A stretch of 64,000 nucleotides of DNA from Perlucidibaca wandonensis (GCF_042677145.1 NZ_JBHTIT010000001.1:2108001-2172000); one strand, 5' to 3'; counted from the first letter of the stretch, positions 24,845 through 34,734 are shown. Translations and numbers: made by a program. The notes: generated from the sequence alone by a model not told the origin.

Positions 24845-26770
24845 ATGATTCTTGCCGAGCAACTCGGACTGCTACGTGGCGGTCGCCCTTTATTTACCGA
24901 TGCCAGTTTCGCGATCCATCCGGGTTGGCATGTGGGGCTGACTGGTAATAATGGCGCAGGCAAGAGCTCGCTGTTTTCACTGTTGCTGCGCGAATTGCAA
25001 GCCGATAGCGGTTCGCTTTCTCGCCCAGTGGGATGGGTTGTCGCGCACATGAAGCAAGAGGTTGCTGCTGTTGATCGCACTGCACTCGATTATGTTCTCG
25101 ATGGAGATGCCGAATGGCGTCAGCTCGACGAACTACTGAGTGATTTGGATTCGCTCGATGGCACGGCGATGGGTAATTTATTTGCCAATTACGAAAGCAT
25201 CGATGGCTACACCGCCTCGTCTCGCGCCTCTCAGCTTTTAGCCGGCCTGGGCTTTTCTGAGTCAGATATGCAGCGCCCAGTTTCCGCATTCTCTGGCGGT
25301 TGGCGTATGCGTTTGAACTTGGCGCAAACCTTAATGTGCCGCTCAGACTTATTACTGCTCGATGAGCCCACCAACCACCTCGATCTCGATGCGATTTTGT
25401 GGCTAGAGGATTGGCTGCGTGCTTATCCCGGAACATTGGTGATGGTCTCGCACGATCGTGATTTCCTCGATGCTGTTGTCGAGCATATTTTGCATGTGGC
25501 GCAAGGCACGATTACGCATTATCGCGGCAACTATTCGATGTTTGAGCGCACTCGCGCAGAGCGATTGGCGCAGCAACAACAAGCCTTTGAAAAGCAGCAA
25601 GTGCAAGTGGCTCATCTACAATCATTTGTCGATCGCTTTCGCGCCAAGGCCACGAAAGCAAAACAAGCGCAGAGCCGCATAAAAGCATTAGAGCGCATGA
25701 CTTTAAGTGCGCCTGCCGAAATCGAGTCGGGGTTAGATATTCGTTTTCGCGCGCCTGAGCGCTTAGCCAGTCCATTACTGCGGCTAGATGAGGCCGCCAT
25801 TGGTCATGGTAAAACGCCACTTATTTCACATGTCGCTTTAGGCTTATATCCTGGTGCACGTATCGGCTTGCTTGGCCCCAATGGCGCCGGTAAAACCACA
25901 TTGGTGCGCGCGCTAGTCGGTGACCTGCCGCTGATTTCTGGCACACGCTTAATCAGTGAGCACACGCGCATTGGCTATTTTGCTCAGCATCAAGTGGATC
26001 ATCTGGACTCATCGGCAACTCCGCTAATGTTAATTCAGCGCCTAAGTCCGACCACATCTGAGCTTACGCTACGCAGTTTTCTTGGTGGTTTCGGTTTTGG
26101 TGGCGATCGCATTACCGCTGAAATTACGCCGTTCTCTGGCGGCGAAAAAGCGCGTTTAGCGTTGGCGTTAATCATTTGGCAGCGTCCCAATGTATTACTG
26201 CTCGATGAGCCGACCAACCATTTGGACTTAGCCTTGCGCCATGCCTTGCTGGTGGCCATTCAAGCGTTTGAAGGTGCGATTGTGCTTGTGTCGCACGATA
26301 GGCATTTGGTTGCGGTTACCTGCGATGAGTTGTGGCTGATCAATAGCGGTAAGGCCGAGCGTTTTGATGGCGATCTCGATGACTATGCGCAGTGGTTACG
26401 TACCTGGCGCTCAAAGCAAACCAACGGTGCTCCGATCTCTGTGGTGGCCGGTGCTGATCTAGAGAAAGCAGCTAAGCCAGTTGCGGCGCCAGCAGCAATA
26501 GAACCGAGCGCGAGCAAAAAGCCCGTGCGCTCTGCCGATCTCCGAGCCGCGCAAAAAGCCGTAGAGCGTAGCGAACAAACTATGCTCGATGCGCAAGCCA
26601 ATGTTGAGTCGATTGCTGAGCGTCTTGGCGACTCAGCGCTCTATGAGCCGGCGGCCAGCGATGAACTTGCGGCAATGTTGCAGCAGCAAAAGCAGGCTCA
26701 GAAAACGATGGAGCAGGCCGAGTCGACTTGGTTAGCGGCAACGGAAGCTCTAGAGGCACTTACGGCCTAG
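24845..26770 (+). CDS. ABC-F family ATPase (YheS-like)
   Basis: A 641-residue cytoplasmic ABC-F protein with two ATPase domains and no membrane part. Domain 1 has GNNGAGKSSLF and SGGWRMRLNLAQ with LLLLDEPTNHLD. Domain 2 has GPNGAGKTTLV and SGGEKARLALA with LLLDEPTNHLD. A linker rich in charged residues lies between, and a C-terminal coiled coil of about 80 residues closes the protein. Members act at the ribosome E site. The position next to the AlgP-like gene matches Pseudomonas. It ends two bases before the converging thioesterase gene. Confidence 0.9.
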   Translation: MILAEQLGLLRGGRPLFTDASFAIHPGWHVGLTGNNGAGKSSLFSLLLRELQADSGSLSRPVGWVVAHMKQEVAAVDRTALDYVLDGDAEWRQLDELLSDLDSLDGTAMGNLFANYESIDGYTASSRASQLLAGLGFSESDMQRPVSAFSGGWRMRLNLAQTLMCRSDLLLLDEPTNHLDLDAILWLEDWLRAYPGTLVMVSHDRDFLDAVVEHILHVAQGTITHYRGNYSMFERTRAERLAQQQQAFEKQQVQVAHLQSFVDRFRAKATKAKQAQSRIKALERMTLSAPAEIESGLDIRFRAPERLASPLLRLDEAAIGHGKTPLISHVALGLYPGARIGLLGPNGAGKTTLVRALVGDLPLISGTRLISEHTRIGYFAQHQVDHLDSSATPLMLIQRLSPTTSELTLRSFLGGFGFGGDRITAEITPFSGGEKARLALALIIWQRPNVLLLDEPTNHLDLALRHALLVAIQAFEGAIVLVSHDRHLVAVTCDELWLINSGKAERFDGDLDDYAQWLRTWRSKQTNGAPISVVAGADLEKAAKPVAAPAAIEPSASKKPVRSADLRAAQKAVERSEQTMLDAQANVESIAERLGDSALYEPAASDELAAMLQQQKQAQKTMEQAESTWLAATEALEALTA

Positions 26771-26771
26771 G

Positions 26772-27290
26772 CTAGTAATGAAACACGGCATTGCCGGTGG
26801 CAATAAGTGCATCTTTCTCATTGTGTAGTGTCATTTGCGTCGCGCAAATTTTACTGCCAATGCGCACCACTTTTGCCGTTGCGATAAAGCTCTCACCTCG
26901 ACCGGGACGCAAGTAATCAATGCGCATATCGATAGTGCCTAGCTGTGCCATACGTCGCATTTTCTCTTCCGTTGCTTGGCCTTTTAAGCGGCCATAGGCC
27001 GCAGCCATGCTGACCACGCCAGCGACGCTATCGAGCAAAGTGGCAATCACCCCGCCGTGTAAAATCTGCTGAAACGTATTGCCGACTAAGTGCGGCGCCA
27101 TGCTTATTTCAGCACGCGCTTCATCTTCGCCGATGTAGACGAGCTTGCCGCCAACATGAACGATAAACGGAATAGCATTAAAGCCATCGATGAGTTGTTG
27201 GCGGCGTTTCTCTAGGCGCGCGGCACGTTCTTCGGGGCTCAGTTTTGGCGCTTGATCTGCGGTTAGTGTTTCGCTCATATCGCTATTCAT
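26772..27290 (-). CDS. yigI: YigI-like hotdog acyl-CoA thioesterase
   Basis: A hotdog-fold protein of about 172 residues. The resemblance to E. coli YigI is clear in ILHGGVIATLLDSVAGVV and LGTIDMRIDYLRPGRGE. YigI is a medium- and long-chain acyl-CoA thioesterase. The start is unsure: ATGs at 27290 and 27278 both lack a good ribosome-binding site, and the frame remains open further upstream. I chose 27290. It is divergent from hemB, and the 120-base gap holds a small inverted repeat (GTAGCA/TGCTAC near 27314-27332) of unknown role. Confidence 0.83.
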   Translation of the reverse strand: MNSDMSETLTADQAPKLSPEERAARLEKRRQQLIDGFNAIPFIVHVGGKLVYIGEDEARAEISMAPHLVGNTFQQILHGGVIATLLDSVAGVVSMAAAYGRLKGQATEEKMRRMAQLGTIDMRIDYLRPGRGESFIATAKVVRIGSKICATQMTLHNEKDALIATGNAVFHY

Positions 27291-27417
27291 GCAAAAGAAT
27301 GTAATGCCGTGGAATGTAGCAAGCTCTCTGCTACGCGTCACCTCAAACTTCGCGCCATTGCTACGAAAGCGCCTGCGTTTCGGCTAAGCTGTTGCTATTA
27401 CACCGAGAGAGATGATG

Positions 27418-28434
27418 ATGTCTGTTGCCAATCGCGCGCCTTATCCCGCCACTCGCCTTCGTCGTACCCGCGCTCATAACTGGTTGCGCCGTTTGGTGCG
27501 CGAAAATCAACTAACTGTCGATGACCTGATTTATCCGGTCTTTGTGCTCGATGGTGAGCAGCGCCGCGAAGCGGTGGCATCAATGCCCGGTGTCGAGCGC
27601 CTGTCTATCGACCTGCTTATTGAGGCCGCGGCAGAATGGGTCGAGCTGGGCATTCCGGCATTGGCGATATTTCCGGTGACACCGCCAGAGCATAAAAGCT
27701 TAGACGCAGCGGCGGCATGGTCGCCCGATGGTATCGCCCAACGCGCCACGCGCGCGCTGAAGGCCGCGTACCCTGATCTTGGTATCATCACCGATGTCGC
27801 ACTCGACCCGTTCACCACGCATGGCCAAGATGGCATTCTCGATGACGCTGGCTATGTCGCCAACGATATCACCGTGGCCGCACTCGTGCGCCAAGCCTTG
27901 TCGCATGCTGAGGCTGGCGCAGACATCGTCGCACCATCCGACATGATGGATGGCCGCATTGGCGCTATCCGCGCTGCACTTGAGGCAGCAGGCTATGAGC
28001 GCGTTAGTATTCTTTCTTACGCGGCCAAATATGCATCGAGTTACTACGGGCCATTTCGGGATGCAGTAGGCTCCGCTGGCAATTTAAAAGGCGGCAATAA
28101 AAAGAACTATCAGATGGACCCGGGCAATTCCGACGAAGCCTTGCATGAAGTTGCGCTCGACCTGGCTGAAGGCGCCGACATGGTGATGGTTAAGCCTGGC
28201 ATGCCATATTTAGATATTGTTCGTTTGGTTAAATCTGAGTTTCAAGTGCCAACTTTTGCATACCAAGTGAGTGGTGAGTACGCCATGCATGTGGCAGCCT
28301 TTGAGCGCGGTTGGCTGTCGCGCGACCCAGTTATTTTAGAATCACTATTGGCATTTAAACGCGCGGGCGCAGATGGTATTTTGACCTACTTTGCCGTTGA
28401 GGCGGCGCGATTACTTCATGCTTCATCACGCTGA
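27418..28434 (+). CDS. hemB: HemB, porphobilinogen synthase (Mg-type)
   Basis: Delta-aminolevulinic acid dehydratase of 338 residues. The active-site lysines lie in LSYAAKYAS and VMVKPGMPYLD. The metal-binding stretch is DVALDPFTTHGQDG, with Asp in place of the Cys residues of zinc enzymes, so this is the magnesium-type enzyme known from Pseudomonas. Three ATGs stand in a row at 27412, 27415 and 27418. The last has the best spacing to GAGAGAG. It precedes ppk by 56 bases. Confidence 0.96.
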   Translation: MSVANRAPYPATRLRRTRAHNWLRRLVRENQLTVDDLIYPVFVLDGEQRREAVASMPGVERLSIDLLIEAAAEWVELGIPALAIFPVTPPEHKSLDAAAAWSPDGIAQRATRALKAAYPDLGIITDVALDPFTTHGQDGILDDAGYVANDITVAALVRQALSHAEAGADIVAPSDMMDGRIGAIRAALEAAGYERVSILSYAAKYASSYYGPFRDAVGSAGNLKGGNKKNYQMDPGNSDEALHEVALDLAEGADMVMVKPGMPYLDIVRLVKSEFQVPTFAYQVSGEYAMHVAAFERGWLSRDPVILESLLAFKRAGADGILTYFAVEAARLLHASSR

Positions 28435-28490
28435 CATCTTGGTGGTATAGCCTGCATCATCAAAAGCGCTGATTACCTGAAGGATATGTT

Positions 28491-30557
28491 ATGACTGAGC
28501 CTGCTGAAAGCTTTGAGTTGACCAGCCCAGAGCTGTATTTGAATCGAGAGCTAAGTATTCTCGATTTCAATATGCGTGTGCTGGAGCAGGCGACGGATCC
28601 TAGCCATCCGCTTATCGAGCGCCTAAATTTCTTGCTGATTTTTTCGCGCAACCTCGATGAGTTTTTCGAGATTCGTGTCGCGGGTTTGCTGCAGCAAGTT
28701 TCATTTGGGCATATCAGATCGGGCCCCGATGGTTTATTGCCGCAAGAAGTGCTGAAGCTTATTTCAGAGATTTGCCACGCGGCGGTTGAGCGTCAGTATC
28801 GTATTTTGAATGATGATTTATTGCCGGCGCTGGCTGCTGAAAATATTCGCTATCTGCGCCGTGATGAATGGACGGATAAGCAGTCGGCGTGGGTGCGAAA
28901 GTACTTTAAAGAACAAGTCATGCCAGTGCTTACGCCCATCGGGCTTGACCCTTCGCATCCATTCCCGCGCTTAGTTAATAAGTCGCTTAATTTTATTGTA
29001 TCGCTTGATGGCAAAGATGCCTTTGGTCGCCAAATGTCATTGGCTGTGGTGCCAGCTCCGCGCTCATTGCCGCGTGTAGTGCGCCTGCCAGATAACATTG
29101 TTGATGGTGGTGATCAGCATGTGATGTTGTCATCGATTATTCACGAACATGTTTCAGAGCTGTTTCCAGGCATGACGGCGAATGGCTGTTTTCAATTCCG
29201 TGTTACGCGGAATGCCGATATGACGGTTGATGAAGATGCGGAAGATTTAGCCTCTGCACTGCAAGGTGAGTTACTTTCGCGGCGTTATGGCGCGGCCGTG
29301 CGTCTTGAGGTGGCGGATAATTGTCCTCGGCACATTATTGACTATTTACTGAGACAGTTTGGCTTGAGTAATGAAGCCTTGTATCAAGTAAACGGGCCAG
29401 TGAATTTATCGCGGCTGCTGTCAGACTTTGATCGGCCGCGTTTGCGTTTTAAGCCCTTTAGGCCTCGCACTCCTGAGGTGCTACAAAAGTCGGAAAGTAT
29501 TTTCGAGGCTCTCGCACAAGGCGATATTCTTTTGCACCACCCGTTTGAGTCCTTTGCTCCGGTGGTCGATATGCTGCGTCAGGCTGCTCGAGACCCGTCC
29601 GTGCTTGCGATTAAGCAAACCTTGTATCGCTCGGGCCCTGAGTCTGAAATTGTAAACGTACTGGCTGATGCCGCACGTAATGGCAAGGAAGTGACAGCCG
29701 TTATCGAGCTGCGCGCACGCTTCGATGAAGCATCAAATATTGAAGTTGCAAATAAGCTGCAACAAGCCGGTGCGATCGTGGTTTATGGCATCGTGGGCTA
29801 TAAAACCCATGCGAAAATGATCTTAATTGTGCGTCGTGAAGGCCGTAAGCTTATGCGCTATGGCCACTTAGGGACTGGTAACTATCACGCAGGCAATGCG
29901 CGTCTCTATACCGACTATGGCTTGCTCACGGCGAACCCTGAGGTTTGCGAAGATATTCATAAAATCTTCCAAGAGCTTACCGGTATGGGCAAAGTACTGC
30001 GTTTAAAGCAGCTGTTGCACGCACCATTCACATTGCACCCCAAGTTGCTCAGCATGATCGAGCAAGAGATCAGTAACAAACAGGCGGGCTTGCCAGCGCG
30101 TATTATCATTAAAGTGAATGCGTTGACGGAAAAGGTGCTCATGCAGGCACTGATGCGCGCCTCAAAAGCAGGTGTGCAAGTCGATCTAATTATTCGCTCA
30201 GTGTGCTGCTTACGACCTGGTGTTGCGGGTGTCACCGATAATATTACGGTACGCTCTATTGTCGGTCGCTTTCTTGAGCATACGCGCGTGTTTTATTTTG
30301 AAAACGGCGGTGAAGCTTTAGTGTTTTGCTCCAGCGCAGACTGGATGGATCGCAACCTGTATCAGCGAGTTGAAACCTGTTTTCCTATCCTCGACCCCGT
30401 ACATCGCAAACGCATTATTGATTACGGCTTGATGCTCTACCTTAACGATAATACGCAGGCCTGGGATATGCAGCCTGATGGCAGTTGGGTGCGCGCTACG
30501 CCGGGCGATGATAGCCCCTGTAGCGCACAGCAAAAGCTCTTAGAAAAATTCAGTTAG
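28491..30557 (+). CDS. ppk: Ppk1, polyphosphate kinase
   Basis: Polyphosphate kinase of 688 residues, full length. The N-terminal domain starts ELYLNRELSILDFNMRVLEQA. The catalytic His that becomes phosphorylated is in YKTHAKMILIVRR, followed by YGHLGTGNYHAGNARLYTDY. The PLD-like C-terminal domain has DWMDRNLYQRVE. It makes polyphosphate from ATP. Its stop codon overlaps that of the converging ppx gene by four bases, so the synthesis and breakdown genes face each other with no space for a terminator. Confidence 0.97.
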   Translation: MTEPAESFELTSPELYLNRELSILDFNMRVLEQATDPSHPLIERLNFLLIFSRNLDEFFEIRVAGLLQQVSFGHIRSGPDGLLPQEVLKLISEICHAAVERQYRILNDDLLPALAAENIRYLRRDEWTDKQSAWVRKYFKEQVMPVLTPIGLDPSHPFPRLVNKSLNFIVSLDGKDAFGRQMSLAVVPAPRSLPRVVRLPDNIVDGGDQHVMLSSIIHEHVSELFPGMTANGCFQFRVTRNADMTVDEDAEDLASALQGELLSRRYGAAVRLEVADNCPRHIIDYLLRQFGLSNEALYQVNGPVNLSRLLSDFDRPRLRFKPFRPRTPEVLQKSESIFEALAQGDILLHHPFESFAPVVDMLRQAARDPSVLAIKQTLYRSGPESEIVNVLADAARNGKEVTAVIELRARFDEASNIEVANKLQQAGAIVVYGIVGYKTHAKMILIVRREGRKLMRYGHLGTGNYHAGNARLYTDYGLLTANPEVCEDIHKIFQELTGMGKVLRLKQLLHAPFTLHPKLLSMIEQEISNKQAGLPARIIIKVNALTEKVLMQALMRASKAGVQVDLIIRSVCCLRPGVAGVTDNITVRSIVGRFLEHTRVFYFENGGEALVFCSSADWMDRNLYQRVETCFPILDPVHRKRIIDYGLMLYLNDNTQAWDMQPDGSWVRATPGDDSPCSAQQKLLEKFS

Positions 30558-32059
30558 TGCACTGAGAGTTTTAGGCTGGCGCTATTAAAGTAGCTGCACT
30601 CTTGCTCTAAGTCGGCTAGCGTTAATGGGTGCGCTTTTAACCAGCCTTTCTCGAAGTCTATGCGGTAGTGCTCACCATCGGAGCGAAGTCGAGGGACGGC
30701 GATATCATCACGACTACGGCTGTGATTAAGCAATACTGCCAGACGCAATATCAAGGTGAGTTGGAGTAGTTTCTCGCCACCGGCGCTACGCAAAGATTCC
30801 ATATTTTCATTGCGCAAGCGGCGTCGGTGAGAGCCGACCATTAGCGATAAAACTTCCTGCTCTGGGTTGGAAAACCCGGCAAGGTCAGAGTGCAGTAACA
30901 GGTATGCGCCGTGCTTGTGAAAGCCAGTATGCGAGATGGCCTTGCCAATTTCGTGCAGTTGGGCAGCTCTTAGTAATGTACCAAGGTGATCCTCATCAAA
31001 TTGGAGCGGCGACTGCAGTTGATTAAATAGCTCAGTTGCCGTGTCACAAACGCGCATGCTGAAGTCGCGGTCTATGCCATAACGCTGCTGCAATGAATCA
31101 ATACTACGGTCTCGCACATCACCTTCCCCATATCGCCCCAGCATGTCATAGAGCACGCCTTCACGCAGTGCGCCGTCGACAAAGGTCAGTGTTTCAATAT
31201 GCAAGGATGCGAAAACTGCGCTCACAATCGCAAAGCCTGCCGGAATCAGTAGGCGGCGATCTTCCTTGAGGCCTGGCAGCTCTAGCTTGCTAATGTCATC
31301 GACGCTAAGTATTAGTTCGCGTAACTTTGGAATGGCATCGGCTGGAATATGCCCTTCCGGCGTTCCCCAGCCGAGACTGCAAATTACGTTGCGCATTGCT
31401 TTCATTGTGCCTGATGAGCCAGCTGCGACATCCCAGCCGAGTTCGCGATAATTGCGCGCAATAGAGGCTAATTCTTGACGAGCGCTGGTAGTGGCACGAT
31501 TGAGTGCTTCTGGGCTGATGCGGCCATCGCCAAAAAAGCGTTGGCTATAGCTTACGCAGCCCATATGTAAAGATTCAGTGAGCAACGGTTCGTGGCGCTC
31601 GCCGATAATTAGTTCGGTTGATCCGCCGCCAATATCGATGATTAAACGCTTGCCCTGACCAGCCATGGTTTGCGATGCGCCGATATAAATTAATCGCGCC
31701 TCTTCGCGACCAGCGATAATTTCAATGGGTCGTTTCAGCACTTCTTGCGCAGCTAAAGTAAAGCGTCGTGCATTGCGCGCGACGCGTAAGGCGTTGGTTC
31801 CAACTATGCGTAAATGGTCAGGCTCGACACCCGCTAGGTGCTGACTAAAGCGTGACAAACAGGCTAGAGCACGCTCAATTGACTCGTCGCTAAGCATTTG
31901 ATTTTCATCAAGGCCCGCGGCCAATTGAACTTTTTCAGACAGGCTTTCAGTGAGACGAATGACGCCATGATCTAAGCGTGCAACGGCCAAGTGAAAGCTG
32001 TTTGAGCCCATGTCGACAGCGGCCAATAAGCCATCATTTAAAGGCTTGCTACGCAGCAT
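30554..32059 (-). CDS. ppx: Ppx/GppA exopolyphosphatase
   Basis: Exopolyphosphatase of 501 residues in the actin-like ATPase superfamily. Phosphate-binding loops are AAVDMGSNSFHLAVARLD at the N-terminus and LIIDIGGGSTELIIGE near residue 140. A C-terminal HD-like helical domain follows (QLHEIGKAISHTGFHKHG). It hydrolyses polyphosphate or pppGpp. The gene is divergent from trxA, 138 bases away, and its 3' end overlaps the ppk stop codon. Confidence 0.95.
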   Translation of the reverse strand: MLRSKPLNDGLLAAVDMGSNSFHLAVARLDHGVIRLTESLSEKVQLAAGLDENQMLSDESIERALACLSRFSQHLAGVEPDHLRIVGTNALRVARNARRFTLAAQEVLKRPIEIIAGREEARLIYIGASQTMAGQGKRLIIDIGGGSTELIIGERHEPLLTESLHMGCVSYSQRFFGDGRISPEALNRATTSARQELASIARNYRELGWDVAAGSSGTMKAMRNVICSLGWGTPEGHIPADAIPKLRELILSVDDISKLELPGLKEDRRLLIPAGFAIVSAVFASLHIETLTFVDGALREGVLYDMLGRYGEGDVRDRSIDSLQQRYGIDRDFSMRVCDTATELFNQLQSPLQFDEDHLGTLLRAAQLHEIGKAISHTGFHKHGAYLLLHSDLAGFSNPEQEVLSLMVGSHRRRLRNENMESLRSAGGEKLLQLTLILRLAVLLNHSRSRDDIAVPRLRSDGEHYRIDFEKGWLKAHPLTLADLEQECSYFNSASLKLSVH

Positions 32060-32197
32060 TGGCGTACTCCTTGTGGCTTATCAAATGTATAAGCAGAATT
32101 CGTAATTGTAACGCAGCACGAGTCGCTTGCATGACTTTCTCGTCCGTGTGTTACTATCGATGAGTGATTAATCCCTACTTTCTGACGGAGTGCCATG

Positions 32198-32527
32198 ATG
32201 AGCAGTGAGCTGATCGTCAACACCAGCGACGCCAATTTTGCCGCCGATGTATTACAATCCGATGTGCCAGTTTTGGTTGATTATTGGGCGCCATGGTGCG
32301 GTCCATGCAAAATGATTGCCCCAGTGCTAGATGAATTAGCCAGCGAATACCAAGGCCGCGTGAAGATCGTCAAAGTCAACGTTGACGAAAACGCAGCAAC
32401 TGCTGCCAAGTTCGGCGTGCGTGGTATTCCTACCTTAACGTTGTTCAAAAATGGCGAAATCGCTTCGACAAAAGTCGGCGCGTTATCAAAATCGCAGTTG
32501 ACAGCGTTTATCGACTCCTCTATATAA
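32198..32527 (+). CDS. trxA: TrxA, thioredoxin 1
   Basis: A 109-residue thioredoxin with the active site WAPWCGPCKM and the cis-Pro loop in VRGIPTLTLFKNGE. Two ATGs are adjacent, at 32195 and 32198; GGAG lies seven bases before the second, so I choose that. It precedes rho, as in many gammaproteobacteria, separated by a 187-base leader. Confidence 0.96.
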   Translation: MSSELIVNTSDANFAADVLQSDVPVLVDYWAPWCGPCKMIAPVLDELASEYQGRVKIVKVNVDENAATAAKFGVRGIPTLTLFKNGEIASTKVGALSKSQLTAFIDSSI

Positions 32528-32714
32528 GTTTTATCGGCGATGGTTGCACTCCGCACCGTCGCCTCGTTACAGCCTAGATTACTCTTAACCCGTTCCCCAT
32601 GACCTCCAGCCAACTCCCGTTGCGCTGCGCAGTTACTTCCTGCTGAACGACCTCAGCCTAGCATTGGCCATTAGAGTAACTAGGGTATTCCCACCCTCCA
32701 ATTGACAGCACGGT
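32528..32714 (+). promoter_or_regulatory. trxA-rho intergenic leader with C-rich, G-poor stretch and alternative pairings
   Basis: This 187-base region contains no gene. Bases about 32583-32620 are rich in C and poor in G, as expected of a Rho loading (rut) site, and E. coli rho is known to be attenuated by Rho in its leader. I also see a right arm at 32673-32683 (AGAGTAACTAG) that can pair either with 32574-32585 (CTAGATTACTCT, one bulge) or with 32631-32637 (AGTTACT). A hairpin at about 32536-32561 (GGCGATGG with CCGTCGCC) follows trxA. Regulation is inferred. Confidence 0.5.
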
Positions 32715-33974
32715 ATGAATCTCACCGAACTCAAGAAAATGCCGATAGGCGAACTCATCAAAATTGCGGAATCCATGGGCTTAGAAGGCATGGCTCGCAA
32801 CCGTAAACAAGACATCATTTTCGCCATTCTAAAAACGCACGCTAAAAACGGCGAAGAAATCTTTGGCGATGGCGTTTTGGAAATCCTTTCCGATGGCTTC
32901 GGATTTTTACGCTCAGCGGAAGGCTCATATTTAGCCGGGCCGGATGACATTTATGTCAGCCCGTCACAAATACGCCGCTTTAACTTACGCACTGGCGACA
33001 CCATTTCCGGGACTATTCGTCCGCCGAAAGAGTCGGAGCGTTATTTCGCGTTATTGAAAGTTAATCAAATTAATTTAGACGCGCCTGAAAACGCGCGTAA
33101 TAAAATTTTGTTTGAAAACTTAACGCCACTTTTCCCAACTCAGCGCCTCGTTATGGAGCTGGGTAATGGCTCTACCGAAGACTTAACGGCACGTACTATC
33201 GATTTGGTAGCGCCTTACGGTAAAGGCCAGCGCTCACTAATTGTGGCGCCGCCGAAAGCCGGTAAAACCATGTTGCTGCAAACCTTGGCTCAATCCATTG
33301 CGCGTAATAATCCTGAAGCGACACTTATTGTGCTGCTGATCGATGAGCGTCCAGAGGAAGTCACTGAGATGCAACGCACCGTGCGCGGTGAAGTAGTTGC
33401 CTCGACCTTCGATGAGCCACCAGTGCGTCATGTACAAGTGGCCGAGATGGTCATCGAGAAGGCCAAGCGTTTGGTTGAGCATAAAAAAGATGTGATCATT
33501 TTGCTCGACTCCATCACGCGTTTGGCTCGTGCCTATAACACGGTAATTCCTAGCTCAGGCAAGGTGCTTTCCGGTGGTATTGATGCGCATGCTTTGGAGC
33601 GTCCAAAGCGCTTCTTCGGTGCCGCACGTAATATCGAAGAAGGTGGCTCGCTGACGATTATTGCTACGGCATTGATCGACACTGGCTCGAAAATGGATGA
33701 GGTCATCTTTGAAGAGTTCAAAGGTACCGGCAACCATGAAGTTAACCTTGACCGTCGCATCGCTGAGAAGCGCGTGTTCCCGGCCATCAACATCAAGAAA
33801 TCAGGCACGCGTCGCGAAGAGCGCTTGATTGGCGATGATGAACTGAAGAAAGTTTGGATTTTGCGCAAGCTACTGCATCCAATGGATGAGATAGCCGCAA
33901 TCGAGTTCTTGCTCGATAAGCTTAAAGACGTGAAAACCAATGATGAATTCTTCGACATGATGAAGCGTAAATAG
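32715..33974 (+). CDS. rho: Rho transcription termination factor
   Basis: Rho of 419 residues, full length. The N-terminal helical domain (MNLTELKKMPIGELIKIAES) and primary RNA-binding fold (GFGFLRSAEGSYLAGPDDIYVS) are present. The P-loop is APPKAGKTMLLQ, the Walker B region has VIILLDSITRLARAYN and the Q/R loops lie in VLSGGIDAHALERPKRFFG. It forms a hexameric helicase that ends transcription of untranslated RNA. A small esterase gene follows 10 bases later. Confidence 0.97.
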   Translation: MNLTELKKMPIGELIKIAESMGLEGMARNRKQDIIFAILKTHAKNGEEIFGDGVLEILSDGFGFLRSAEGSYLAGPDDIYVSPSQIRRFNLRTGDTISGTIRPPKESERYFALLKVNQINLDAPENARNKILFENLTPLFPTQRLVMELGNGSTEDLTARTIDLVAPYGKGQRSLIVAPPKAGKTMLLQTLAQSIARNNPEATLIVLLIDERPEEVTEMQRTVRGEVVASTFDEPPVRHVQVAEMVIEKAKRLVEHKKDVIILLDSITRLARAYNTVIPSSGKVLSGGIDAHALERPKRFFGAARNIEEGGSLTIIATALIDTGSKMDEVIFEEFKGTGNHEVNLDRRIAEKRVFPAINIKKSGTRREERLIGDDELKKVWILRKLLHPMDEIAAIEFLLDKLKDVKTNDEFFDMMKRK

Positions 33975-33984
33975 GCCATTTCGC

Positions 33985-34734
33985 ATGCGCTATTTGAGCA
34001 GCCTGCCCACTGAACTGCCGAGCAAGACACCGAGTTGGTACGAGGTCTTAGCTGAGGCGCGTGTGGGTATAGAGCTGCTCGACGGCCTACGCCTTAAGCG
34101 TCGCCTGCATAATAATCTGCCGCGTGGCGATGAGCACGGCAAGGCTCATCCTGTGATGCTGCTACCAGGCTATGGGGCCAGCGAGCGGGCGATGCAAATG
34201 TTGGCCAAGCGCCTTGAGGCATTGGGCTATGTGGTGCGGCAATGGGGCCAAGGCAAAAACCACGGTGCGGTGCATAAGCTGGTGCCGCCACTGAAGGCGC
34301 GTATTCGCGAATGGTCGGCGGAGTTAGGCCAGCCCATCAGTCTCATTGGTTGGTCTTTGGGTGGTTATATTGCGCGCGAATTAGCCCGTGATTTGCCGGC
34401 TGAAATTGCCGGTGTGGTCACGCTAGGCTCGCCAGTTGTTGGCGGCCCGAAGTACACGCTAACGGCAAAGCAGTACGTGAAGATGGGTTTTGATCTTGAT
34501 GCGATCGAGCGCGATATTGCCGCGCGAGACAGTGTCCCGATTCAATGCCCGATGACGCTTATCTTCAGCCGTGTTGATGGCATTGTGAGCTGGCCGGCGA
34601 CTATCGACCGTGTCACGCCGCATGCGCGTCATATGGAGGCAAATTGCTCACATATAGGCATGGTGCTTAGCCCGAAAGTATTTCGCCAAATAGCGAAAGC
34701 GCTGGCGGACCAGCGCGAAAGCTTAGCGAACTAA
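33985..34734 (+). CDS. Alpha/beta-hydrolase, lipase-like esterase
   Basis: A 249-residue alpha/beta hydrolase. The strand VMLLPGYGASERAM forms the oxyanion region, the nucleophile elbow is LIGWSLGGYIAREL, an Asp is in IFSRVDGIVSW, and the His is in NCSHIGMVLSP. The set Ser-Asp-His is in the usual order. The nearest types are the triacylglycerol lipase/PGAP1-like cytoplasmic esterases; substrate unknown. No signal peptide is visible. It lies only 10 bases after rho and converges on ygiQ. Confidence 0.82.
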   Translation: MRYLSSLPTELPSKTPSWYEVLAEARVGIELLDGLRLKRRLHNNLPRGDEHGKAHPVMLLPGYGASERAMQMLAKRLEALGYVVRQWGQGKNHGAVHKLVPPLKARIREWSAELGQPISLIGWSLGGYIARELARDLPAEIAGVVTLGSPVVGGPKYTLTAKQYVKMGFDLDAIERDIAARDSVPIQCPMTLIFSRVDGIVSWPATIDRVTPHARHMEANCSHIGMVLSPKVFRQIAKALADQRESLAN

